Assembly (NCBI GenBank): GCA_031291035.1
Contig: JAISLI010000001.1
Span: 1 to 49,814, forward strand
Length of the DNA stretch: 49,814 nt
Source: Desulfovibrio sp.
Lineage (GTDB): Bacteria; Desulfobacterota; Desulfovibrionia; Desulfovibrionales; Desulfovibrionaceae
Direction of reading: 5' to 3'
A program made the translations under genes and the position numbers. Below are positions 42,999 to 49,814 of the stretch, in pieces. The notes beneath the pieces are model-generated. The model worked only from the letters and a program-made list of their open reading frames with translations. It was not told the DNA's origin and did no database searches. Within the stretch, counting starts at the first letter, position 1, and each line of letters begins with the position of its first letter.

Positions 42999-43880
42999 AT
43001 GTTGATAGACAGGCTGCAGCCGCTTACCGACGTTTTTGACTGGTTGCACCAGATGTGGGAGCGTCCGGGTACGCAACGCCGGGTGGCGTTGTTTATGTTC
43101 TGGATATATGTGTGCGCCCTCGCCGGCATTGAGTTGAACCGGCAGAATTTGCTGCCGCCGCGCCTTGCCGCGCTGACGCCGCTCAGCCACTTTGCCGCGA
43201 TTCATCTCGCTTTTACGCTGATTATGGGTCTGGAAGTCATGGGGCTTATTCTCTCGATTTCCAGTTCCATTTCGCGTTCTATCGGCAAGCAGTTTGAAAT
43301 ACTTACTCTTATCCTTCTGCGCAACGCTTTCAAGGAACTCTCCACGCTGTCGGAGCCGGTTTCAGTGCTCAACAATCTGCGGCCCATTCTGCACATCGGC
43401 ATTTCAGGCGCGGGCGCGCTGTGCGTGTTTGCCTGTCTGTGCGTTTACATGCGTCTGTTCAGGCCGCAACGCTTCATTCACAAGCCGGAAATGCGCATGC
43501 GCTACGTGATGAGCAAAAAGCTGCTTTCCCTGACGCTTTTTGTGATTTTTTTCGGTTTCGCCGTACGGGATGTCTGGCTGTTTTTTCACGGCGGGGGCGG
43601 CCACAATTTTTTTGAAAATATTTATACGGTGCTTATTTTTGCCGACATCGCCCTGGTGCTCATCGCCCAGCGCTATATGCCCACTTTTCAGGCGGTGTTC
43701 CGCAATTCCGGGTTTGTCATAGGCACGCTGCTCATGCGGCTGGCCCTGTCCGCCGTCCCCCCGTGGGACACGGTAATCAGCATCAGCGCGGCGCTCTATG
43801 TGCTGGGTTTGACCTGGGTGACCAATTATTTTTTGTGCCTGCCGGACATCGCGGGGAAAAAGACAATTCCGCCGGCATGA
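42999..43880 (+). CDS. conserved polytopic membrane protein of unknown function
   Basis: The 293-residue protein shows about seven hydrophobic spans (approximately 30-46, 64-88, 130-151, 175-196, 207-225, 237-250, 260-281). A charged cytoplasmic-like loop (RPQRFIHKPEMRMRYVMSKK) lies between spans 3 and 4. I do not recognise a family. The ribosome binding site AAGGAAC is good. It follows the toxin after 67 bp but is likely independent. It could be a transporter or a sensor without catalytic motif. Confidence 0.65.
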   Translation: MLIDRLQPLTDVFDWLHQMWERPGTQRRVALFMFWIYVCALAGIELNRQNLLPPRLAALTPLSHFAAIHLAFTLIMGLEVMGLILSISSSISRSIGKQFEILTLILLRNAFKELSTLSEPVSVLNNLRPILHIGISGAGALCVFACLCVYMRLFRPQRFIHKPEMRMRYVMSKKLLSLTLFVIFFGFAVRDVWLFFHGGGGHNFFENIYTVLIFADIALVLIAQRYMPTFQAVFRNSGFVIGTLLMRLALSAVPPWDTVISISAALYVLGLTWVTNYFLCLPDIAGKKTIPPA

Positions 43881-43953
43881 CGAGGCCGCCGCGGACGCTT
43901 TCCGCCGCGGGGAACGGGATGGAGGAGATGGAAGCGGGCATGGCCGCCGGTCG

Positions 43954-44331
43954 TCAGGAATTGGCGGCTTTGAGCATGTCTTCCACCTGGGAGAGCGTGG
44001 GCGTCGCCCCGTCTTCCATGCCGCAGATGCCGCGCACAGCCAGCATGAGATCGTCAAAGCCCAGCTTGATTTCCGCGGTGCCGTTGAAAATGACGCAGGA
44101 TTCGTCCCGCACGGCAAGGCGATAGGCGTGGCGGCTGTGTTCATCGCCGTTTTTGCGAACAATGTGATACACCTGCTCGTTGCCGTCCGTCACATAGAGT
44201 TTCTGGCGTGTAAAAGTGCCGCTTTCTTCGTCATACCAGGAGCATTCCGAAAAAAGCCGCCCGCGGAATTGGATGTCCGCGCCGTTATCGTGCTTCAGAC
44301 AGATATTTTCCATATTGTTTCGCGAGCTCAT
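43954..44331 (-). CDS. conserved hypothetical cytoplasmic protein
   Basis: The product has 125 residues, soluble, acidic, with a beta-rich N-terminal part (GADIQFRGRLFSECSWYDEE) and a C-terminal helix (TPTLSQVEDMLKAANS). GGAGG is well placed before ATG. No catalytic motif is evident. It converges with the membrane protein gene. Confidence 0.6.
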   Translation of the reverse strand: MSSRNNMENICLKHDNGADIQFRGRLFSECSWYDEESGTFTRQKLYVTDGNEQVYHIVRKNGDEHSRHAYRLAVRDESCVIFNGTAEIKLGFDDLMLAVRGICGMEDGATPTLSQVEDMLKAANS

Positions 44332-44635
44332 TTAGTCCCTCCACCGTCAGGGGCGTTTTGCGCGCAAGAGCGGGTTGCAACTGCCGAATCAGGGTAGCAC
44401 CGTCGGCGGAGACTTGTCAAGAACCGCAGTGGAAAAACAGCAACATCGCATAAAAATTTTTTTATTTTTTTATAATTAAGCGGTATTGCCGAACAAAAAA
44501 TATATTTTTTCTAGAATTTTTTTTGCGGTTTTCTTGAAAATGTCGTGGGGACAGGCGGGAGAAGCGGCCGCGCGAAAATTTCGCATTGCGGTGTTAAAGT
44601 TTTTCTTTAGAAGTTCTACATTAATTTACATATCA
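44332..44635. other. AT-rich intergenic region
   Basis: Long A/T runs at 44450-44525 and 44595-44640, but no gene and no clear terminator or promoter pair. The region separates two leftward genes. Confidence 0.5.
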
Positions 44636-45025
44636 TCAGGATGTTACATGATTTTTTTTGATTGCGATTTTTGAGGCGTCTTCCCCGCCGGGGCCGGTTT
44701 TGCCGAAACACAAACTTGCGTTGACGGCCGTGAAAAAGGGGCATTCCATAAAGGCGTTCGCGCGCTCCAGAATTTCCGCGCCCAGCAGATGGATCTCCTG
44801 AAGAGCCATGGAATCCGGCGCGCCCACAAGCAGCAGATCGCGGCGCGCGCCCAAGGGCAACGCCATGGGCGTCAGTTCCGGGCCCATGACCATGCTCCAG
44901 TTTTTCCACAACTGTATCAGGCGGGCATGCTCCGGCCCCACGCCGAGAGCGCTGAACACGGCGTCCAGCACGTCCGCGGCATGGAGCGGGGCATCAAGTT
45001 TTTTGCGTTTGCGCGGGGCCTTCAT
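44636..45025 (-). CDS. DUF721/DciA-like protein
   Basis: The protein has 129 residues from ATG 45025. It has the layout of DUF721 proteins, a compact KH-like domain: LIQLWKNWSMVMGPELTPMA, PLGARRDLLLVGAPDSMALQ and EIHLLGAEILERANAF. DciA-type proteins recruit the replicative helicase DnaB in bacteria without DnaC. The N-terminus is basic (MKAPRKRKKLD). The frame can be extended upstream to 45100, but this would translate CRISPR-like repeat DNA, so the shorter start is preferred despite its weak ribosome binding site. Confidence 0.75.
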   Translation of the reverse strand: MKAPRKRKKLDAPLHAADVLDAVFSALGVGPEHARLIQLWKNWSMVMGPELTPMALPLGARRDLLLVGAPDSMALQEIHLLGAEILERANAFMECPFFTAVNASLCFGKTGPGGEDASKIAIKKNHVTS

Positions 45026-45040
45026 CACCAATACGGGTCC

Positions 45041-45125
45041 GTTCCCGCGAGGGAGCGACAGAGACGAACGCAATTGTGTACACGTGTGCAAGAGTTTCAA
45101 TCCACGCTCCCCCCGGCGGGAGGGC
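45041..45125. CRISPR. degenerate remnant of a type I-C-like repeat-spacer-repeat
   Basis: GTTCCCGCGAGGGAGCGAC (45041-45059) equals the 3' half of a I-C type repeat. A 34-bp unrelated segment (45060-45093) follows, then GTTTCAATCCACGCTCCCCC and CGGCGGGAGGGC (45094-45125), a full-length but degenerate repeat. Canonical I-C repeats read GTTTCAATCCACGC, a GC-rich hairpin and AGCGAC, 32 bp, with 33-36-bp spacers. There is only one possible spacer and no cas gene in the window. It is therefore a relic or chance-like piece, not an active array. Confidence 0.45.
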
Positions 45126-45217
45126 GGCGGGGGCTTCGGTTCACCGCATTGACTGCGCCATCCCGTGCTGTTATCAGAATATAAAATGCTAGCTTATTTC
45201 ATACAAGGAGACAAGTG

Positions 45218-46642
45218 ATGGTTAAACCCCTGGATTTGGCTTTGCCGTACAAGGTGGCCGATATCGGGCTGGCGGATTTCGGCGTCAGGGAAATGCAGCT
45301 TGCCGAGCGCGAAATGCCGGGGCTTATGGAGTGCGTCAAAAGATACGGGCCGCAAAAACCCCTCGGGGGTCTGCGCGTCACCGGATCGCTGCACATGACC
45401 ATACAGACGGCCATGCTGATCAAAACCCTGCATGCCCTCGGCGCGGATTTGCGCTGGGCTTCGTGCAACATCTTCTCAACGCAGGACCATGCCGCCGCCG
45501 CTGTCGCGAAGCTGAACCTCGCCTCGGTTTTTGCCTGGAAGGGTGAAAGCCTGGAGGATTACTGGTGGTGCACGGAAATGGCCCTGACCTGGCCGGACGG
45601 ATCCGGGCCGGATCTCGTCGTTGACGACGGCGGCGACGCCACTCTGCTCATACACAAGGGCGTGGACGGGGAAAAGAATCCGGCCCTGCTCAAAGAGAGC
45701 GTGGACAGCAGGGAACTGGCCTGCGTGCTGGAACGTCTGACCCTGCGCCACAGGGAAAACCCCGGTCACTGGCGGGATGTCGCGGCGCGCGTCAAGGGCG
45801 TTTCCGAAGAAACCACCACCGGCGTGCACAGGCTTTACCAGTTGGAAGCGGCGGGGCGTCTGCTGTTTCCGGCCATGAACGTCAACGATTCCGTCACCAA
45901 GTCCAAATTCGACAATTTGTACGGTTGCCGCGAATCTCTGGCGGACGGCATCAAGCGGGCCACGGATGTCATGGTGGCGGGCAAGTGCGTGTGCGTCGTC
46001 GGCTATGGCGAGGTGGGCAAGGGCTGCGCGCAGTCCATGCGCGGTTTCGGCGCGCGCGTGCTGGTGACGGAAATCGATCCCGTCTGCGCCCTGCAGGCGG
46101 CCATGGAAGGGTATGAAGTCACCACCGTGGAAGAGGCGCTGCCTGAAGCGGATATTTTCGTCACCTGCACCGGCAATCTGCATGTGATCACCGGCGCTCA
46201 CATGGAAGGCATGAAGGATGAGGCCATTGTCTGCAACATCGGCCATTTTGATAACGAGATCGAGATGCGCTACCTGGAAGAAACGCCGGGCGTGAGCAAG
46301 GTGAGCATCAAACCCCAGGTGGACAAATGGACCCTGCGTTCCGGCCGCGGCATTGTGGTGCTGGCCGAAGGCCGTCTGGTCAATCTGGGCTGCGCCACAG
46401 GCCATCCCAGCTTTGTCATGTCCAGCAGCTTCACCAACCAGACGCTGGCGCAGATACGCCTGGCCACGGACAAAAGCCTTGAACGGAAGGTCTACACGCT
46501 GCCCAAAATTCTGGACGAAGAGGTGGCGCGCCTGCATCTGGGCCGCATCGGCGCGAAACTGACCCGTCTCACCCGGGAGCAGGCGGACTATATCGGCGTC
46601 AACATCGACGGGCCGTACAAGCCGGATCATTACAGGTATTGA
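45218..46642 (+). CDS. ahcY: adenosylhomocysteinase
   Basis: The protein has 474 residues from ATG 45218 (AAGGAG at 45205-45210). S-adenosylhomocysteine hydrolase splits SAH to adenosine and homocysteine with tightly bound NAD+, keeping methylation reactions going. Visible: [51 protein letters not shown], the NAD site [26 protein letters not shown], and the C-terminal end [24 protein letters not shown]. All catalytic motifs are present. The next gene, rnhA, starts 14 nt downstream. Confidence 0.96.
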   Translation: MVKPLDLALPYKVADIGLADFGVREMQLAEREMPGLMECVKRYGPQKPLGGLRVTGSLHMTIQTAMLIKTLHALGADLRWASCNIFSTQDHAAAAVAKLNLASVFAWKGESLEDYWWCTEMALTWPDGSGPDLVVDDGGDATLLIHKGVDGEKNPALLKESVDSRELACVLERLTLRHRENPGHWRDVAARVKGVSEETTTGVHRLYQLEAAGRLLFPAMNVNDSVTKSKFDNLYGCRESLADGIKRATDVMVAGKCVCVVGYGEVGKGCAQSMRGFGARVLVTEIDPVCALQAAMEGYEVTTVEEALPEADIFVTCTGNLHVITGAHMEGMKDEAIVCNIGHFDNEIEMRYLEETPGVSKVSIKPQVDKWTLRSGRGIVVLAEGRLVNLGCATGHPSFVMSSSFTNQTLAQIRLATDKSLERKVYTLPKILDEEVARLHLGRIGAKLTRLTREQADYIGVNIDGPYKPDHYRY

Positions 46643-46656
46643 CGCACGGCCGGACC

Positions 46657-47142
46657 ATGAAAAAAGTTGTTGTTCACGCGGACGGGGCCTGCCTCGGCAA
46701 CCCCGGTCCCGGCGGCTGGGGCGCGGTTTTGTTGTTGCCGCATTCCGGCGCGCGGAAGGAGCTTTCCGGCGGTTTTGCCCTGACGACCAACAATCGCATG
46801 GAAATCAGCGCTGTGCTGGAGGGACTCGCCGCCCTCAGGGAGCCTTGCGAAGTGAGCGTGTACACGGATTCGCGCTATGTGTGCGACGCGCTGGAAAAAG
46901 GCTGGCTGAATTCCTGGCGCTCGAAAAACTGGCTGAAATCTGACAAAAAACCGGCAAAAAACAAAGATTTGTGGCAAAAACTTCTGCCCCTGCTGGCCCG
47001 CCACAAAGTACGTTTTCACTGGCTCAAGGGCCACGCGGGCCACGCGGAAAACGAGCGCTGCGACGAACTGGCCGGCCGGGCGGCGGCAAGCCCGAATCTG
47101 CCGCCGGATACCGGATATGAATCCGACGGGAAGACCGCGTGA
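46657..47142 (+). CDS. rnhA: ribonuclease HI
   Basis: The protein has 161 residues from ATG 46657. The four carboxylates of RNase HI are visible: Asp in HADGACLGNPGPGGWG, Glu in NNRMEIS, Asp in YTDSRYV, and Asp in ERCDELA, and the basic handle WRSKNWLKSDKKPAKN is present. It cleaves RNA in RNA-DNA hybrids such as primers and R-loops. The stop overlaps the start of the next gene (GCGTGAAG), so the two are co-translated. Confidence 0.95.
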   Translation: MKKVVVHADGACLGNPGPGGWGAVLLLPHSGARKELSGGFALTTNNRMEISAVLEGLAALREPCEVSVYTDSRYVCDALEKGWLNSWRSKNWLKSDKKPAKNKDLWQKLLPLLARHKVRFHWLKGHAGHAENERCDELAGRAAASPNLPPDTGYESDGKTA

Positions 47143-47795
47143 AGGCTCTGCTTCTGTGTCTGTGCGCGCTGCTCTGCGCCGGGGGCGCCGCCGCGGACGA
47201 CGGCTGGCGCATTGTGCTCGGCAAGGCGCGGCAGGAGGAAGCGGCCGCCGGGCCGCCCGCCTGGCGGAATTATTCCCGGCTGTGGCGACATGTCCTGCGC
47301 TCGTATTCGCATGACGCGGAAAAGGAAAAAGACGCGTTGGCCCATTTGCCGCGAATTTCTCAGGAGAGCAGGCTGAATCTTGAAAAAGCGCTGCCCGGCA
47401 TGAAACCGTTGGAAAAAGTTTCCGCAATCAGCGGATTTATCAATTTCCAGGCCGTGGGGAGCACGGACAAGGAAATATACGGCGTGGAGGAAAAATGGGC
47501 CGCCCCGGCCGAGTTTTTTCGCCGGGCGCGGGGAGACTGCGAGGATTTCGCCATCGCCAAATACTTTGTGTTGCGGGAACAGGGGTTTTCCGCCGATGAC
47601 CTGCGGCTTCTGATTGTCAGGGAGGGCGGCAGGGCCGGGCACATGCTTCTGGCCGTGCTGATTGACGGACAACCGCACATAATTGACAACAACAGTCGTC
47701 CCCCCGGCCTTGTTTTACGGCAGAACGAACATTTGAGCCGTTATTACAGCCTGTGTTTCGCGTTTAACGAAAACGGCGTCTGGCTGTACAAGTAA
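47139..47795 (+). CDS. periplasmic LapG-like transglutaminase-type cysteine protease
   Basis: The protein has 218 residues from GTG 47139, overlapping rnhA. A signal peptide (LLLCLCALLCAGGAAA-DD) is followed by the BTLCP fold: Cys133 in RGDCEDFAIAKYF, His168 in GHMLLAV and Asp183 in HIIDNNS. LapG cleaves the large adhesin LapA at the outer membrane when c-di-GMP is low. It would release or trim an outer-membrane adhesin. No LapD or LapA is adjacent, but a PilZ protein and an autotransporter-type barrel end are elsewhere in this window. Confidence 0.85.
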   Translation: MKALLLCLCALLCAGGAAADDGWRIVLGKARQEEAAAGPPAWRNYSRLWRHVLRSYSHDAEKEKDALAHLPRISQESRLNLEKALPGMKPLEKVSAISGFINFQAVGSTDKEIYGVEEKWAAPAEFFRRARGDCEDFAIAKYFVLREQGFSADDLRLLIVREGGRAGHMLLAVLIDGQPHIIDNNSRPPGLVLRQNEHLSRYYSLCFAFNENGVWLYK

Positions 47796-47813
47796 CCTGT
47801 CTGTGAAGAAGGT

Positions 47814-48794
47814 ATGTCCGGAGCCGATATTGCCCTGCCGGCCGTGTACTGGGAGGCCCTTGGCCTGCCGCTCCTGCGGCTGCTTGCGGGGCTTGGAGCG
47901 GGCCTTTTGCTGGCCAGCATGCTGGAAGCCCTCAACTGGGCGCGTTTTCTGGCCAGACCGGCCGGATCGCTCGCCCGCGCGGCGCGCCTGAGCGAGAGCT
48001 CCCGCGCCGCCTTCGCCCTGTCCTTTGTTTCCCCCGCCGCGGCCAACGGCCTTCTGTCCAACGCGCACAGCGGCGGGCTGATCTCCGGCAGGGAGCTGAT
48101 ATTGGCCAATCTTTTCAACAGTCTGCCGGCCTGCCTGGTACACACGCCGTCAATTTTTCTGCTTGCCTGGCCCGTACTCGGCCAACCGGCCGTCGTGTAC
48201 GTGGGTCTGACCCTGCTGGCCGCCGCCGCGCGTACGGGTTTTATCGTCCTTCTGGCCGCCATGGTGCTGCCCGCGGCAAATGTTCCGGCAACGGCGGTTT
48301 TCGCGCCGGAACCCGCGTCGGCCGGAAAGGTTTGTCCGCGCGACGCGCTGAAAAAGGCCGGGCGCCGTTTTGCGCGTCGCCTGCCGGGACTTGTGCTGAT
48401 TACCGTGCCCGTGTATGCGCTGATGTACGTTTTGCAGCGTCTGGGGCAGTTTGAGCGGATTCAGGACTGGCTGGCCGCGCACATGGCCTGGCTCGGTTTT
48501 CTGAAACCGGAGGCAATGGGAGTCATCGCCCTGCATCTGGCGGCGGAATTCGGCGCGGCCCTTGGCGCGGCGGGTTTTGCCCTGCAGAGCGGCGCTCTGA
48601 GCCAGTCCGACATAGTGCTGGCCCTGATGGTCGGCAATATTCTTTCAACGCCGGTACGGGCGTTGCGTCATCAACTGCCGGCCTATGCGGGATTTTTCCG
48701 GCCGCCTCTGGCGCTGAAGCTCATTTTCGCCAATCAGACGCTCCGGGCCGTGAGCATGGCGACTGTGGCGTCTTTTTATTATTGGTATGCATAG
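47814..48794 (+). CDS. nucleoside-recognition (Gate)-domain membrane protein
   Basis: The protein has 326 residues and about eight membrane spans. The segment LSFVSPAAANGLLSN, the loop SGRELILANLFNSLPACLVH, and the repeated-type segment MGVIALHLAAEFGAALGAAG to LALMVGNILSTPVRALRHQLP resemble the nucleoside-recognition (Gate) family found in SpmA/SpmB and FeoB-like proteins. The substrate is unknown. AAGAAGG precedes the ATG. It follows lapG by 18 nt, possibly in the same operon. The TAG stop lies within a partial dispersed repeat. Confidence 0.7.
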   Translation: MSGADIALPAVYWEALGLPLLRLLAGLGAGLLLASMLEALNWARFLARPAGSLARAARLSESSRAAFALSFVSPAAANGLLSNAHSGGLISGRELILANLFNSLPACLVHTPSIFLLAWPVLGQPAVVYVGLTLLAAAARTGFIVLLAAMVLPAANVPATAVFAPEPASAGKVCPRDALKKAGRRFARRLPGLVLITVPVYALMYVLQRLGQFERIQDWLAAHMAWLGFLKPEAMGVIALHLAAEFGAALGAAGFALQSGALSQSDIVLALMVGNILSTPVRALRHQLPAYAGFFRPPLALKLIFANQTLRAVSMATVASFYYWYA

Positions 48795-48808
48795 GGCGGT
48801 TCACGAAT
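48790..48808 (+). repeat. dispersed repeat, partial 5'-end copy
   Basis: CATAGGGCGGTTCACGAAT matches the first bases of the copies at 9486 and 29225 (TAGAGCRGTTCACGAATG). The TAG stop of the membrane protein gene is again part of it. It is truncated where repeat B begins. Confidence 0.6.
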
Positions 48809-48858
48809 GTTTCAATCCACAGCCGGCTCCATCCGCCGACCGACTCCGGCCCGGCGGA
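48809..48858 (+). repeat. repeat B, copy 2
   Basis: GTTTCAATCCACAGCCGGCT and on to GACTCCGGCCCGGCGG match 22219-22268. It follows directly on the truncated dispersed repeat and lies between two convergent genes. The first 12 bases equal those of the CRISPR-like repeat at 45094, perhaps by chance. Confidence 0.7.
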
Positions 48859-48933
48859 CAGGAGCCGGTCGGATTGCCCCTCCCTGTTTGGCCGGGGATT
48901 TTCCGGCGGATTTTTTGCCTTTGTCATGGGCGT

Positions 48934-49503
48934 TCACCTATTTCCCTGCGGTTTGCCCGGCGTCAGCGGCGTTTTTTTTTCTCCGGCGTCCCCGGACCTG
49001 TCGGGACGGACGACCGTCACCTCCGGCAGGGCGGCGAAGACGGGCGGCGCGCCCGCGTTCATGTCGGCCAGCACGGCGTCCGTCACGTCAACGCCCGGCT
49101 CGGCGTCCAGCAAATTCTGCCTGGCGATGACGACCGTGTGGCGGTTTTTCGCCCGCAGCCGTCGCACGGCCTCCAGCAAGAGGCCGTTCACCACCCTGTT
49201 GGCGGCGGCCTCCTCCAGGGCGACCTGCCGCCGGAGCGTTTGCAGCCCCTCGGCCAGGGATCGCTCCCTCTGGTCCGCCGGGTCCTTTTCAACGGCTTCC
49301 CGCAGCAGGTCCAGACCCTTTTGCAGTCTTTCCTTCACGGCGTCGAGGTGCGCCCGGCCGGCCTCGGCGGCTTTGGATTCGCGCAGGACGCGCTCCACGT
49401 CCACGACGACGACGGCGGGCGGTTTTTCCCCCCAGGGCAGGCAGCCGGACAGGAGCGCGAGGAGCGGGAGCGGCAACAGCAAACGATGTGTGAAAAAAGG
49501 CAT
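48934..49503 (-). CDS. OmpH/Skp-like lipoprotein
   Basis: The protein has 189 residues: signal peptide with lipobox LLSG-C, then a Skp/OmpH-type layout of a beta strand (AVVVVDVERVL), a long coiled-coil arm (GRAHLDAVKERLQKGLDLL and so on), and a returning strand (HTVVIARQNLLDAEPGVDVT). Skp is a soluble periplasmic chaperone for outer-membrane proteins; a lipid anchor would tie this one to a membrane. A Ser/Pro-rich tail ends it. It is next to a beta-barrel gene, a possible client. Confidence 0.75.
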   Translation of the reverse strand: MPFFTHRLLLPLPLLALLSGCLPWGEKPPAVVVVDVERVLRESKAAEAGRAHLDAVKERLQKGLDLLREAVEKDPADQRERSLAEGLQTLRRQVALEEAAANRVVNGLLLEAVRRLRAKNRHTVVIARQNLLDAEPGVDVTDAVLADMNAGAPPVFAALPEVTVVRPDRSGDAGEKKTPLTPGKPQGNR

Positions 49504-49635
49504 GGATACTCCGTGGTAATAGGTTTGGGCGGATTTACTCCGCCGTGAGCGACAATCTCAAAGCGAAATTGCTCAAGATCTGTGTGTTTGTTTCGGCTTT
49601 CCGGCCTGAAATGTCAAGCCTGTCGTTTTGGGCCG

Positions 49636-49657
49636 GGGGAGGGCCGAAACCCTCCCC
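49636..49657 (-). terminator. stem-loop 3' of the barrel gene
   Basis: GGGGAGGG (49636-49643) pairs with CCCTCCCC (49650-49657) over a 6-nt loop, 14 nt past the barrel stop on the leftward transcript. No T-tract follows on that strand; on the rightward strand GTTTGTTTT does. It probably ends or protects the barrel transcript. Confidence 0.5.
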
Positions 49658-49670
49658 GCCGCGTTTGTTT

Positions 49671-49814
49671 TCAGAACTCGTAGCGGAAGGTGCCGAAGAC
49701 CCCGTGGCCCGTGGTGTGTTCCGAAAACATGAGGTTGTAGTTCAGGCCGAAGGAGACGTCCCCGTTGCCGAAGTCCAGGCCGATACCACCCGTATAGGAG
49801 ACATAGTCCATGAT
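49671..49814 (-). CDS. outer-membrane beta-barrel protein, C-terminal end (autotransporter-like), partial
   Basis: The last 47 codons of a gene entering from the right edge: alternating strands SYTGGIGLDFGNGDVSFGLN, then FSEHTTGHGVFGTFRYEF with a terminal Phe. This is the C-terminal barrel pattern of autotransporters and related BAM substrates. The product, length and passenger domain are outside the window. Confidence 0.75.
   Translation of the reverse strand: MMDYVSYTGGIGLDFGNGDVSFGLNYNLMFSEHTTGHGVFGTFRYEF

Noticed and set aside
45127-45217. A possible SAH riboswitch before ahcY
   Set aside because: The leader between the CRISPR-like remnant and the ribosome binding site is short and I could not fold the conserved SAH riboswitch core in it.
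1-49814. tRNA, rRNA or a functional CRISPR-Cas locus
   Set aside because: No cloverleaf-like or rRNA-like segment was noticed in the gaps and no cas gene is present; only one degenerate CRISPR-like unit was seen.

Overview
The window is about 50 kb of GC-rich chromosome, most likely from a sulfate-reducing member of the Desulfovibrionaceae (Deltaproteobacteria / Desulfobacterota). This is an inference from gene content: a PxxKW-type cysteine-rich protein, a large beta-barrel of the Desulfovibrio trimeric-porin kind, hydrogenase maturation genes hypD-hypE-hypC, a TauE/SafE-type anion exporter, an arylsulfate sulfotransferase and a DciA-like DUF721 protein. No rRNA or tRNA gene was seen.

Region 1 (1-7,600) is accessory DNA. 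It starts with a truncated piece of a conjugation/type IV secretion ATPase. An AT-rich leader with three TACCCC-type repeats follows, then a same-strand block: tandem AAA+ ATPase, WYL-domain regulator, RtcB RNA ligase, and a caspase/CHAT-like His/Cys protein split by a -1 frameshift at an A6 run. An intact 1,467-bp IS66-family element (perfect 19-bp ends, 8-bp target duplication) lies inside a decayed IS66-type transposase gene. The AAA/WYL/RtcB/caspase-like block is the best candidate here for an undescribed RNA-repair or conflict system.

Region 2 (7,600-16,000) holds a degenerate exported nuclease, a sigma-54 response regulator, a dead receiver-domain gene, a DsbA-like oxidoreductase, a MerR-like regulator, an NlpC/P60 lipoprotein, cysE, a tiny lipoprotein, lepB and comM/yifB.

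Region 3 (15,800-23,500) reads leftward: porin, DASS anion transporter, arylsulfotransferase without signal peptide, thioredoxin reductase, thioredoxin. A divergent Crp/Fnr regulator stands upstream, with Crp-like palindromes in the shared intergenic region. The genes suggest a route for an organic sulfate through the outer membrane, the inner membrane and a cytoplasmic sulfotransferase.

Region 4 (23,600-41,750) contains a nucleotide-sugar epimerase, hypD-hypE-hypC overlapping a UvrD-like helicase, a CorC-like CBS protein, a PilZ protein overlapping mnmG, the PxxKW protein (its start site lies in a 12-bp mRNA stem), a TSUP exporter, two glycosyltransferases, UDP-galactopyranose mutase and uvrA.

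Region 5 (42,200-49,814) holds a RHH/ParE toxin-antitoxin pair, a membrane protein, a DUF721/DciA-like gene next to a remnant of a type I-C-like CRISPR repeat-spacer-repeat, ahcY, rnhA, a LapG-like protease, a nucleoside-recognition-type membrane protein, an OmpH/Skp-like lipoprotein and the C-terminal end of an outer-membrane beta-barrel.

A dispersed structured repeat (two conserved stem-loops, ~120-130 bp; copies or parts at about 9.5, 20.6, 29.3, 33.5 and 48.8 kb) and a second ~50-bp repeat (22.2 and 48.8 kb) link several gene ends.
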